This document shows, piece after piece, positions 27,486 to 35,019 of a DNA stretch of 64,000 nt; position 1 is the first letter of the stretch; every line of letters begins with the position of its first letter. The notes below the pieces were generated by a model, which did not search any database, was not told where the DNA came from, and saw only the letters and a program-made list of their open reading frames with translations. A program made the position numbers and the translations under genes. The stretch comes from CAWEPK01 sp963835595. Lineage in GTDB: Bacteria; Desulfobacterota; Syntrophorhabdia; Syntrophorhabdales; WCHB1-27. The stretch spans positions 2,908,085-2,972,084 of the forward strand of contig CAWIGL010000002.1 of NCBI GenBank assembly GCA_963835595.1. Reading direction: 5' to 3'.

Positions 27486-27784
27486 GCGGAAGCATGAAGC
27501 CCGCGCCCCGGCGCCGCCCGCCGGCCGAACCGCCTGTACCCGCGTGCGCCTCTCTTAAGCATGACGGCCCGGCGGTCGAAGATCGGGCCTCGTATTGCCT
27601 GGGGATGGCGGATTGCCGCTCGTGCGATTTGTGCCGGCTCCTCTGCCCGGACCTTGCCATAACGAGGGACCCGGCGACCGGCGATATTTATATAGACCTC
27701 GATTACTGCAAGGGATGCGGGATTTGCTCGGCCATGTGCCCGAAGGGCGCGATCACTATGGTTGTGGAAGATGCCGGCGGATGA
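27482..27784 (+). CDS. Two-cluster ferredoxin, KorD/PorD-like
   Basis: The 100-residue protein has a Pro/Arg-rich N-terminal third followed by two [4Fe-4S] motifs, CRSCDLCRLLC and CKGCGICSAMC, as in the delta subunit of pyruvate and 2-oxoacid ferredoxin oxidoreductases. ATG 27,482 overlaps the preceding stop as ATGA. It is the natural electron acceptor of the KorABC enzyme encoded upstream. Confidence 0.88.
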   Translation: MSGSMKPAPRRRPPAEPPVPACASLKHDGPAVEDRASYCLGMADCRSCDLCRLLCPDLAITRDPATGDIYIDLDYCKGCGICSAMCPKGAITMVVEDAGG

Positions 27785-27825
27785 GCGTCCGCCGGTCATA
27801 TGCGCGTTTGAAACGGAGGTGTGTT

Positions 27826-28317
27826 ATGGGAAATTGGCTCGAAGGGAAAAAGGCCGTGATTATCGGCGAGAGGGATGGGGTCCAGGGCCCGTCTATCGCC
27901 GAGTGTCTGACAGCGGCCGGCGCTAAGGTGATGTTTGCAGTGACGGAGTGTTTCGTCTGAACGGCGGCTGGTACAATGGACGCGAAAAGCCAGGCCAACG
28001 TGCAAAAGCTCGTCGAGGAAAACGGCAACCGTACGGAAGAGTTCGTGGTCGTGCTGGGCGCGAGCGACCTCGAAGGGGCCGAGATCTCGGCGGAAACGGT
28101 CACGATGGGCGATCCGAGCTTTACGGGTCCATTGGCAGGGGTCTCGTTGAGACTCCCCGTATACCATATCCTGGAGCCTAAGATGGCGGCGGTAGTCCCC
28201 AAGGATATCTACGAGAAGAACGTCGGTATCTGGATGTACACGGTAGATGTCGAAGAGATAGGAAGGCGCTTCCAAGAGATACGGAAGAAGGCGCAGTTGC
28301 AGGAGACGGGGGAATAA
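27826..28317 (+). CDS. grdA: Glycine/sarcosine/betaine reductase-type selenoprotein A (Sec at residue 45)
   Basis: Reading through the in-frame TGA at 27,958-27,960 gives a 163-residue GrdA. The residues before it (KKAVIIGERDGVQGPS... TECFV) and after it (TAAGTMDAKSQANVQKLVE...) match the GrdA pattern, whose active site is CxxU, here C-F-V-U. The frame is continuous on both sides, so UGA almost certainly encodes selenocysteine and is not a stop. In clostridia GrdA accepts the carboxymethyl group from GrdB as a Se-carboxymethyl-selenocysteine and passes it to GrdC; it is recycled by thioredoxin. A GGAGGTG site precedes the ATG. Confidence 0.93.
27961..27996 (+). promoter_or_regulatory. Possible bacterial SECIS hairpin of grdA
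   Basis: Just downstream of the UGA, GGC-TGG (27,966-27,971) can pair with CCA-G-GCC (27,990-27,996, with one bulged G), closing a loop of about 18 bases that contains GG. The stem is short and bulged, so this is a weaker candidate than the grdB hairpin. Confidence 0.35.
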
Positions 28318-28321
28318 GGCC

Positions 28322-29605
28322 ATGAGACTTCAGATAGACAGCGTAAAAGTCGAAGACGTAAGGCCGGGACAGAAAACCTGCATCGACGGGAAGGTCCTTT
28401 ACATCGATACGGGCGACCTGGAAAAGGCCCTTTTGGGCGACAAGAGGATCGCGTCGGTCAAGGTCGATATCGTGCATCCCGGCGCGTCCGTGCGCGTCGT
28501 GAACGTGATCGACGTCTTGCAGCCGAGGTGCAAGGTAGAGCCGGAAGGCACGGATTTTCCCGGCTGGCTTACGAAGCTGGGCGTCGCGGGGAGCGGCAGG
28601 ACGGTCTCGCTGGAAGGCGTCGTAGTGACAGTTTGCAACCGGTTCTCCCACAGGTCGTACGCGGCGGTCCTCGACATGTTCGGCTGGGACGCCGAGCTGA
28701 GCAAGTACGGGAAGATGCCGAACGTCGTCATAGACCCCGCGCCTGCCGAGCACGTGAGCGAGCGGGAGTTCGAGCTTGCGGCCAGGGCGGCCGGCTTAAG
28801 GGCGGCCGTCTACCTGGGCGCGGCAGGGTCGGGCGCGAAGCGGGCCGGCACGGAGGTATTCGATCTGAAGCCGTCGCCGGGGAAAAAAGGGAAGCTGCCG
28901 AGGGTGGGCTATTGCTACATGCTTTATACGCCGCAGCACGACTACCAGGGGATAGCCGACCCCATATTTTACGGGGGGCAGGCGACCGAGATACTCCCGA
29001 CCGTCGTCCACCCGAACGAGATTCTCGACGGAGCGCTCGTCAACCAGTTGACCGTCAGGGGCATGGAGACCTATTCGATACAGAACCACGCGCTCATAAG
29101 GGAGCTTTACAAGAGGCACGGCCGCGACCTCATATTTGCCGGGATGATCGTCTACTCCGCGACTATGGAGCCGCAAAGGAGGCAGAGGAACGCGATGCTC
29201 GCGGCGTCTCTGGCCCGTAACGTCCTTGCCGCGGACGGTATGATACTGACCAAGTGTTACGGCGGCATGCCCCACGTCGATGAGGCCCTCGTAGCCGAGG
29301 CGTGCGAGGATATGGGCATCAGGACGACCATGTTCGTCCATCTCGTCCACAGCGGAAGCTCCCTGGCGGAAAGCGCCCTGGCTAGCTCCCCCAAGCTGGA
29401 CGCCATCGTCAACGTGGGACAGTTGCTGGAGAGGATCGTCCTGCCCCAGGCGGAGAAGATCCTCGGAGGCGATCCGGGCACGCGCGTTTTCAATCCCGAT
29501 ATCAAGCAGACGGCGGGAAGCGCCGCGCTCGACATCGAAGAGTTCCTGCTTGCCGGATTGCACGACCACCTTGGCAGCAGCCGGGTGGCGGCCGTCGATT
29601 ACTAG
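28322..29605 (+). CDS. grdE: Glycine/sarcosine/betaine reductase component B, GrdE-like subunit
   Basis: The 427-residue protein aligns over its whole length with the GrdE/GrdG/GrdI proprotein (YTPQHDYQGIADPIFYG, VVHPNEILDGALV, ELYKRHGRDLIFAGMIV). Clostridial GrdE is cleaved before a cysteine (Cys242 in C. sticklandii) to form a pyruvoyl group that binds the amine substrate. Here residues 236-262 contain no cysteine (NQLTVRGMETYSI), so the usual maturation may not occur; this rests on my memory of the alignment. The gene sits between the two selenoprotein genes. The substrate may therefore be something other than a primary amino acid. Confidence 0.85.
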   Translation: MRLQIDSVKVEDVRPGQKTCIDGKVLYIDTGDLEKALLGDKRIASVKVDIVHPGASVRVVNVIDVLQPRCKVEPEGTDFPGWLTKLGVAGSGRTVSLEGVVVTVCNRFSHRSYAAVLDMFGWDAELSKYGKMPNVVIDPAPAEHVSEREFELAARAAGLRAAVYLGAAGSGAKRAGTEVFDLKPSPGKKGKLPRVGYCYMLYTPQHDYQGIADPIFYGGQATEILPTVVHPNEILDGALVNQLTVRGMETYSIQNHALIRELYKRHGRDLIFAGMIVYSATMEPQRRQRNAMLAASLARNVLAADGMILTKCYGGMPHVDEALVAEACEDMGIRTTMFVHLVHSGSSLAESALASSPKLDAIVNVGQLLERIVLPQAEKILGGDPGTRVFNPDIKQTAGSAALDIEEFLLAGLHDHLGSSRVAAVDY

Positions 29606-29659
29606 GTCGACTAACATAGTGAGCGAAATCAACGAAACTGGCTTGTGCCGGGAGGTTCT

Positions 29660-31024
29660 ATGATGGGCAGGGAGATCAGGGTTGTCCACTACGTCAACCA
29701 GTTCTTCGGGCAGCAGGGCGGGGAAGAGATGGCAGGGATGGCCTTTACAGTCAAAGAGGGCCCGGTCGGACCGGGCATCGCGCTGGAGCGCATCCTCGGG
29801 CCGAGGGGCAAAGTCGTCGGCACGGTGATCTGCGGCGACAATTACTTTGCGGAGAACATCGACCGGGCGGCCGAGGACGGGGCGGCCCTCGCAGCGGAGT
29901 TCAAGCCGGACGTCTTCATTGCCGGTCCCGCTTTCGAGGCGGGCCGCTACGGCATCGCCTGCGGCGCGATCTCCAAAAGCGTGGCGCGCAGGTGCGGCAT
30001 CCCGGTCGTAACGGGCATGGCCGAGGAAAACCCCGGCGTCGAGCTTTACAAGCGCGACGTATACATCGTCAGGACGCAGCGGAGCGCGCTGAAGGTTGCA
30101 GAGAACCTGCGCGTTATGGCGGAGCTCGCCATCAAGATGCTGTCGCGCGGCGAAGGGACGCGGCTCGTCGCGCGGGAAGCGATAGGCAGGCCGTCGGAGG
30201 ACGGTTACTTCCCACGGGGGGTCGTCAAGAACGAGTACACTGAAAAGACGGCCGCGGTGCGGGGGGTGGAGATGCTGCTTGCGAAACTGGCAGGCCGCCC
30301 GTTCGAGACGGAGCTTCCGCTGCCCGCCGACCCCGGCCTCACGCCCGCCCCGCCGATCAGCAAGCCCCTTTCCCGCTGCGAGATCGCGCTGGTGAGCGAC
30401 GGGGGCCTGGTGCCGAAGGAGAACCCCCACGGGATGCGCGGCAGGGGCAATCTGGTGTGGGCCGCCTACGAGCTCGACACGTTCCTGCCGGATGACTTTG
30501 CCTCCGGTGATTACTACATCGCCCATACGGGTTACTACCCGGTATACGTGCTCGAAGACCCCCACAGGATGGTGCCGGCAGACACCATGCGGGAGCTTCA
30601 GCGGGAAGGCGTCATAGGCAAGCTCCATCCTTTGTTCTACTCCACTTCCGGCAACGGGACGGTGCGGAACAGGTGCTGGGAGATGGGCACGGAGATCGCG
30701 AAGCAGTTACAGGAGAAGGGGGTGGACGGCGCCATCCTCACCTCGACCTGAGGGACGAGCACTCGTTGCGGCGCAACGATCGGAGCAGCAATAGAACAGG
30801 CGGGCTTCCCGGTAGTCAACATTACGGCAGTGCCGTCCGTCAGCCAGATGGTAGGGCTGTCGCGCGTGCTGCGGGGCGAGAGCGTAGCCAATATACTGGG
30901 GAACGCGCAACTGAATCGGAATGAGGAAAAAAGCCTGCGGCGGAGATACGTGCTCCGCGCGCTCGAATTGCTCCGGACGGAAGGGGATTCCAAGCAGACC
31001 TTCACATTGTCCGGGGTGGAGTAG
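29660..31024 (+). CDS. grdB: Glycine/sarcosine/betaine reductase component B selenoprotein (Sec at residue 364)
   Basis: The frame crosses an in-frame TGA at 30,749-30,751 and continues to 31,024, giving a 454-residue GrdB/GrdF/GrdH protein. The context ILTST-U-GTSTRCGATI matches the catalytic motif of GrdB (U-G-T-C-T-R-C), except that the Cys three residues after Sec is Ser here. The N-terminus (VVHYVNQFFGQQGGEE) and GPAFEAGRYGIACG are also diagnostic. Component B attacks the substrate C-N bond reductively. A good bacterial SECIS-like hairpin follows the UGA. GGGAGG at 29,649-29,654 supports ATG 29,660. Confidence 0.93.
30763..30779 (+). promoter_or_regulatory. Bacterial SECIS-like hairpin of grdB
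   Basis: A perfect 7-bp stem (TCGTTGC / GCAACGA) closes a three-base loop GGC, with the loop beginning 18 bases after the UGA. The distance, and G in the first loop positions, fit the known bacterial SECIS pattern, which sits inside the coding region directly downstream of the Sec codon. Confidence 0.65.
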
Positions 31025-31076
31025 CGCGACGCGGGAGAAACGGAACCTGTCTTAAGGCTCTATGGAGGGATGGCAC

Positions 31077-31400
31077 ATGACTGCCGATCTGAACAGCGAT
31101 AACTACGACGCGGAGACCAACGACCCGTCCGTGCCGGTGATGGTTGATTTCTGGGGCCCCCAGTGCGGTCCCTGCCTCGCCCTTTCACCGTTCGTGGACG
31201 GGCTTGAAGAGAAATATCAGGGCAAGATAAAGATCAGGAAGCTCAACGCCTCGGAGAATAAGCGGCTTTGTCTGAGGCTGAGGGTCCTCAACCTCCCGAC
31301 GTTCCTTTTCTACAAGGGCGGCAGGGAGGCGGCCCGCCTGACGGGAGAAGTGAAGGCGCAGGACATCGAAAAGTCCTTGCAGGCTTTGCTGGAAGATTAG
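31077..31400 (+). CDS. trxA: Thioredoxin
   Basis: This 107-residue thioredoxin has the active-site motif WGPQCGPC near residues 24-31 and the conserved cis-Pro region NLPTFLFYKGG. ATG 31,077 follows a GAGGGA site and is preferred over an ATG five codons upstream. Its place between grdB and grdC parallels clostridial grd operons, where thioredoxin and thioredoxin reductase re-reduce the oxidised GrdA selenoprotein. The reductase is encoded at 19,851. Confidence 0.92.
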   Translation: MTADLNSDNYDAETNDPSVPVMVDFWGPQCGPCLALSPFVDGLEEKYQGKIKIRKLNASENKRLCLRLRVLNLPTFLFYKGGREAARLTGEVKAQDIEKSLQALLED

Positions 31401-31412
31401 GGAGGAAAAGTA

Positions 31413-32852
31413 ATGTCCGTTGTGATAAGCGACTGCGCCTATACCATGGTCCACGTGCCCGACTTCGTGCGGTTCGGGTCGAAGCCGATACGCGACATAG
31501 AGGAGACGCCTTCCCTGGAGCCGGAGATCCGGGCGCATATCCGCACCTATACGCAGGCCTGCGGTTACCCGCCCAACCAGGTGTTCATCGGCAACCGGCA
31601 CCCCGACTGGCTCAACTCCGTGCCGAAGCCCTGGTATGAAAACTGTCTGAGCGAGGCCCCGCGAACGGGCCCCTTCGGCGAGATCATGCCCGAAGAGGAG
31701 TTTTACGGATGGCTCAAGATGGCCGACGAGTTCGACCTGGTGTGGCTTGAGCCGGACTTCCTGAGCATGGTCAGGGAAGCGGCAGGCCGCCACCCCAACG
31801 TGTCCGAAAAGGACATTGAGCGCATGGGCCAGGGCGTGCCGATGGACAAGATCATGAATAAGATCGAGCAGGACTCCGCCCTGCCGCTTCTGTACGAGAA
31901 CAGGATCATAGGCTCGCTGAGGCGCGACCACGATAAGGACGACAGCCTCAAGGCCCACGTGCTCATGGAAAACCTCCTGTCGAAGGCATCGGCCGCCCTC
32001 ACTATGCACCACCTGTTCAGACGGTCGGGGATAGTCGCGGGCGACGTCGATTTCATCCTGGACTGTTCGGAAACCGCAGTCGGCGATCGCTATAACCGGG
32101 GAGGGGGAAGCCTCTCCAAGGCGATAGGCGAGATGGCAGGCTGCAGGAACGCGACCGGGTGCGATATCAAGGCGTTCTGCGCCGCCCCCATCCATGCCCT
32201 TATCATGGCGGCGGGCCTGGTCGGATCGGGCATATTCGGGAAAGTTGCGGTCGTCGGGGGAGGCTGCCTCAGCAAGATAGGCATGAAGTATGCGGCGCAC
32301 GTCAAGCACGACATGCCCATACTCGAAGACATGCTGGCCGGCATAGCCTTCCTCGTTGCGCCGGATGACGGCGTAAGCCCCGTTATCAGGCTGGATTGCA
32401 TCGGGAAGCATGACATCGCCGCCGGCTCTTCGCAGGAGTCGATCATGACGTCGCTGGTGCTGAAGCCCCTTTCGCATATAGGCCGGAAGATCACCGATAT
32501 AGAGAGGTTTTCAACGGAGTTGCACAACCCGGAGATAACCCTGCCCGCGGGAAGCGGGAACACGCCGCTGACGAACTACAGGATAATAGCGGCGTTAGCG
32601 GCCCGCAACGGGGAGATCGACAGGACGGAGATCGATAAGTTCGTGCTGGAGCGCGGTATGCCGGGCTACAGCCCTACGCAGGGGCATATACCGGCCGCGG
32701 TGCCGTTCATCGGCCATGCCCTTGAGCCGCTAAAGAAAGGAGAGTTGTCGAGCGTGATGTTCGTGGCGAAAGGCAGCCTGTTCCTCGGCCGCATGTCGCA
32801 GCTCGCCGACGGCATGTCTTTCCTCCTTGAGAAGAACCCGAAGGCGGCGTAG
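31413..32852 (+). CDS. grdC: Glycine reductase complex component C, GrdC-like subunit
   Basis: The 479-residue protein matches GrdC, the component C subunit with a FabH/thiolase-like fold: the opening ISDCAYTMVHVPDFVRFGSKPIRDI, then IEQDSALPLLYENRI, FILDCSETAVGDRYNRGGG and the candidate acyl-accepting Cys stretch GCDIKAFCAAPIHAL. In clostridia GrdC takes the acetyl group from GrdA as a thioester, and GrdD helps convert it to acetyl phosphate. No GrdD gene follows; the next gene encodes a small CGGC protein. Acyl release may thus use CoA or an unlinked partner. Confidence 0.9.
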   Translation: MSVVISDCAYTMVHVPDFVRFGSKPIRDIEETPSLEPEIRAHIRTYTQACGYPPNQVFIGNRHPDWLNSVPKPWYENCLSEAPRTGPFGEIMPEEEFYGWLKMADEFDLVWLEPDFLSMVREAAGRHPNVSEKDIERMGQGVPMDKIMNKIEQDSALPLLYENRIIGSLRRDHDKDDSLKAHVLMENLLSKASAALTMHHLFRRSGIVAGDVDFILDCSETAVGDRYNRGGGSLSKAIGEMAGCRNATGCDIKAFCAAPIHALIMAAGLVGSGIFGKVAVVGGGCLSKIGMKYAAHVKHDMPILEDMLAGIAFLVAPDDGVSPVIRLDCIGKHDIAAGSSQESIMTSLVLKPLSHIGRKITDIERFSTELHNPEITLPAGSGNTPLTNYRIIAALAARNGEIDRTEIDKFVLERGMPGYSPTQGHIPAAVPFIGHALEPLKKGELSSVMFVAKGSLFLGRMSQLADGMSFLLEKNPKAA

Positions 32853-32968
32853 TGAAGGGCCGGCGCATTGCCGGCCGGGGTCGCCGGCATGAAGTTTGAC
32901 AAGCCGGTTGTCTTTGACAGAGAGTGTACAAGAGTCATATCTCAACGAAAACTAAGGAGGTGCAAGAG

Positions 32969-33448
32969 ATGCGGGATAAGAAGAAGATAGCCATTCTGCT
33001 TTGCGAGCATCACTGCCACAAGTGTCATGGTCTAAAGTGCTTCAGGGCTTTGAATGACAGGGAAGGAGGGTTCGCTCCTTACAAGGATACGGACCTTGAG
33101 CTGTTATCATATGGTAACTGCACCGGCTGCAACGGGTCCCTCGGCAACAGGATCTTCGTCGAATGGAAAAAAGCGGGCATAGAGCTCGTCTTCCTTTCAA
33201 CGGGTTTTCACTGCGGGTATCCGCCCTGCCCGAACCTGACGTTCATCCGGGACCTGGCCGAAAAATCTTACGGCTTGAAGGTAGTCATGGGGACCCACCC
33301 GATCGACGCCAACTTCTGGGCATCGCACACGGCCGTAGGCTCATGGGACTCCCCTGAATGGCAGGAGGCGATCAAGCTGGTAAAGACGGACGAAGAGACG
33401 CGGAAGGCGTATACATACTTTACGAAGAATCACATGCCGAAGGCGTGA
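32969..33448 (+). CDS. CGGC-domain-like cysteine-rich small protein
   Basis: The 159-residue protein is rich in Cys and His (CEHHCHKCHGLKC near residues 12-24, GNCTGCNG near 51, HCGYPPC near 80), which resembles the CGGC-domain family of putative metal-binding proteins. A strong AAGGAGGT site precedes the ATG. It closes the gene run after grdC, where clostridial operons carry grdD. It is too small and unlike GrdD to replace it directly. A redox or metal-handling accessory role is possible. Confidence 0.65.
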   Translation: MRDKKKIAILLCEHHCHKCHGLKCFRALNDREGGFAPYKDTDLELLSYGNCTGCNGSLGNRIFVEWKKAGIELVFLSTGFHCGYPPCPNLTFIRDLAEKSYGLKVVMGTHPIDANFWASHTAVGSWDSPEWQEAIKLVKTDEETRKAYTYFTKNHMPKA

Positions 33449-33586
33449 GTCGTCCGAGGGAAAGAGGGCTTTACGGAAAAGTCGGCTTCGCGCCGGTCTC
33501 CCCATTTTGGGAGCAGGCACTCTTCGCGCTCGAAAACGCCTTGCCCTGCCTGCCCCCGCCGGCCCACCCCTCGGCGCCGCCTCCAA

Positions 33587-33805
33587 TTACTCCTTCGACG
33601 GGTGAAACTTGAACGATATGGTGAGGCGCACGCGATATTCCGTCACCTTTCCCTGCTCGATGGTTACGTCCTGCTTGACCACCTCGGCTACCCGCAGGTC
33701 TTCGAGCGACTTAGAGGCTGTCTCTACGGCTGTCTTTGCGGCATCTTCCCATGAGACCGCGCTCGTGCCGACGATTTCAATGATCTTATACACGCTGCTT
33801 TCCAT
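33587..33805 (-). CDS. Dodecin family flavin-binding protein
   Basis: This 72-residue protein matches dodecin throughout (VYKIIEIVGTSAVSWEDAAKTAVETASKSL, then VVKQDVTIEQGKVTEYRVRLTISFKF). Dodecins assemble into hollow dodecamers that store FMN, riboflavin or CoA. An AAGGAGGG site precedes the ATG. It is convergent with the catabolic run, which encodes several flavoproteins. A sigma-70-like promoter lies just upstream on the minus strand. Confidence 0.92.
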   Translation of the reverse strand: MESSVYKIIEIVGTSAVSWEDAAKTAVETASKSLEDLRVAEVVKQDVTIEQGKVTEYRVRLTISFKFHPSKE

Positions 33806-33856
33806 TGAGGCCCTCCTTTTTCAGGATCGAACGCCCGTATCGCGCTCTATTCTCAT

Positions 33857-33884
33857 ATCCTAGTACGGCTGCAAAATATGTCAA
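33857..33884 (-). promoter_or_regulatory. Candidate dodecin promoter
   Basis: On the minus strand TTGACA (33,884-33,879) is followed after 16 bases by TAGGAT (33,862-33,857), a fair sigma-70 pair about 52 bases upstream of the dodecin ATG. Confidence 0.45.
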
Positions 33885-34055
33885 CAAATAAAATGCGCCG
33901 AAGCGGGATAGTGAAAATTATCTTTTTAGGCGGGTCTTGCGCCGTTACCCCGGTTTTTGAGCGGCAACGTGGTTTTTATTGTTGCGCCGCTTCCTCTCAC
34001 GTGGTAAAAAGTGATAGGAAGCAAGTGAGGCCGTAATGGAGCGGCCCTATTAATA

Positions 34056-34310
34056 AATGACCCTGCTGCAAACAGCAGGGTATCCACTGAACGCTTTTCG
34101 TGAGGGGGGACGACCCGCAAGCGGGTACCCCGGCGAGCAAAGCTCGTGGAGGGGGCGCTGAGCCCCAATGATTGCCTGTGGTAAGGTGTGCAAGAGCTCC
34201 AAGGATGATAGTCGGATGCAAAAAGCGCGGGGATGGAAAGGCACGAGACGGCTTTCATGGGGAGAGGGTAATAATACCCCTGCAGCGAGCTGCAGGGAAT
34301 CAACAAGTTG
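34056..34310 (-). repeat. Hairpin-bounded intergenic repeat, copy B (inverted)
   Basis: This is the second, inverted copy of the element at 1701-1943. The outer hairpin at 34,278-34,297 has arms CCCTGCAGC/GCTGCAGGG, where copy A has CCCTGTAGC/GCTACAGGG, a compensatory change that keeps the stem. The other end hairpin is at 34,060-34,081. The core blocks CCCGCGCTTTTTGCATCC and AGGCAATCATTGGGGCT are identical in both copies. Copy B has an extra ACCCGC/GCGGGT hairpin near 34,117. It lies between the dodecin gene and the corrinoid protein gene. Confidence 0.8.
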
Positions 34311-34359
34311 ACAGCGGCGCACCCGTCGCATCTTTCACTTTTCTTTTGGAGGTTGAGTG

Positions 34360-34992
34360 ATGGCGCAGCTTGAGGAGGTAGTAGGCAAGGTAATCGCAGG
34401 CGACTGGAAAGAGATAGCCGCCTTGACCAGGGACGTTCTCGATTCCGGGGTGAAGCCGGAAGAGGTAGTCCGCCGGCTTCAGGGCGGGATGGAGGTCGTC
34501 GGGGAGAAATATACTACCGGCGAGTATTTTCTGCCCGACATGATGAAATCTGCCCGGTGCATGAACCTCGCGTTCGAGGTGCTGAAGGACGCGATGAAGG
34601 GGGCGCAGGCCGCCAGCCTGGGCAGGATCGTGATCGGCACGGTGAAGAACGACATGCACGATATAGGCAAGAATATCGTGGTCAGCTTCCTGAAAGGGGT
34701 AGGCTTCGAGGTCATCGACATAGGCACGGACGTCTCCGCGGAGAGGTTCTGCGAGGCGGTCGAGAAGGAGAAGCCCGATATACTCGGTCTGTCCACCCTC
34801 CTCACGACGACCATGCACGAGATAGGCGCGGTCGTCAAGGCCCTTGAGGCGAAAGGACTGCGCTCGAAGGTGAAGGTCGTGGCGGGGGGCGCGCCCGTCA
34901 CCGAGGAGTTTGTCATGCGGATGGGGGCCGACGCCTACGCGGGGGACGGCGGCCAGGCCATAAAAGTCTGCAAGGGTCTTATGCAGGGCTAA
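34360..34992 (+). CDS. Corrinoid (B12-binding) methyltransferase protein
   Basis: The 210-residue protein has the N-terminal helical cap domain (about residues 1-85, with GEYFLPDMMKSA) and a B12-binding Rossmann domain with DMHDIG, the His ligand motif of base-off cobalamin binding, near residue 102, then GLSTLLTTTM and GGAPVT. This is the layout of MtbC/MttC/MtaC-type corrinoid proteins that accept methyl groups from methylamines, methanol or methoxylated compounds. A TTGGAGGTT site supports the ATG. It is followed by its probable methyltransferase. Confidence 0.92.
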   Translation: MAQLEEVVGKVIAGDWKEIAALTRDVLDSGVKPEEVVRRLQGGMEVVGEKYTTGEYFLPDMMKSARCMNLAFEVLKDAMKGAQAASLGRIVIGTVKNDMHDIGKNIVVSFLKGVGFEVIDIGTDVSAERFCEAVEKEKPDILGLSTLLTTTMHEIGAVVKALEAKGLRSKVKVVAGGAPVTEEFVMRMGADAYAGDGGQAIKVCKGLMQG

Positions 34993-35019
34993 AAAGACGA
35001 GACAGCAGGAGGTCTTCCG

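Noticed and set aside
27958..27960. GrdA as a frameshifted or truncated gene ending at the TGA
   Set aside because: The frame continues uninterrupted with conserved GrdA sequence, and the TGA sits at the known Sec position after C-F-V.
30749..30751. GrdB as a gene ending at 30,751 with a separate short gene after it
   Set aside because: The downstream GTSTRCGATI is in the same frame and is the conserved post-Sec motif.
32853..33448. GrdD as the gene after grdC
   Set aside because: The product is only 159 residues, rich in Cys, and shows no similarity to the phosphotransacetylase-like GrdD.
34311..34359. Cobalamin riboswitch before the corrinoid protein gene
   Set aside because: Only about 50 bases separate repeat B from the ATG, too few for the riboswitch, and no B12-box was seen.
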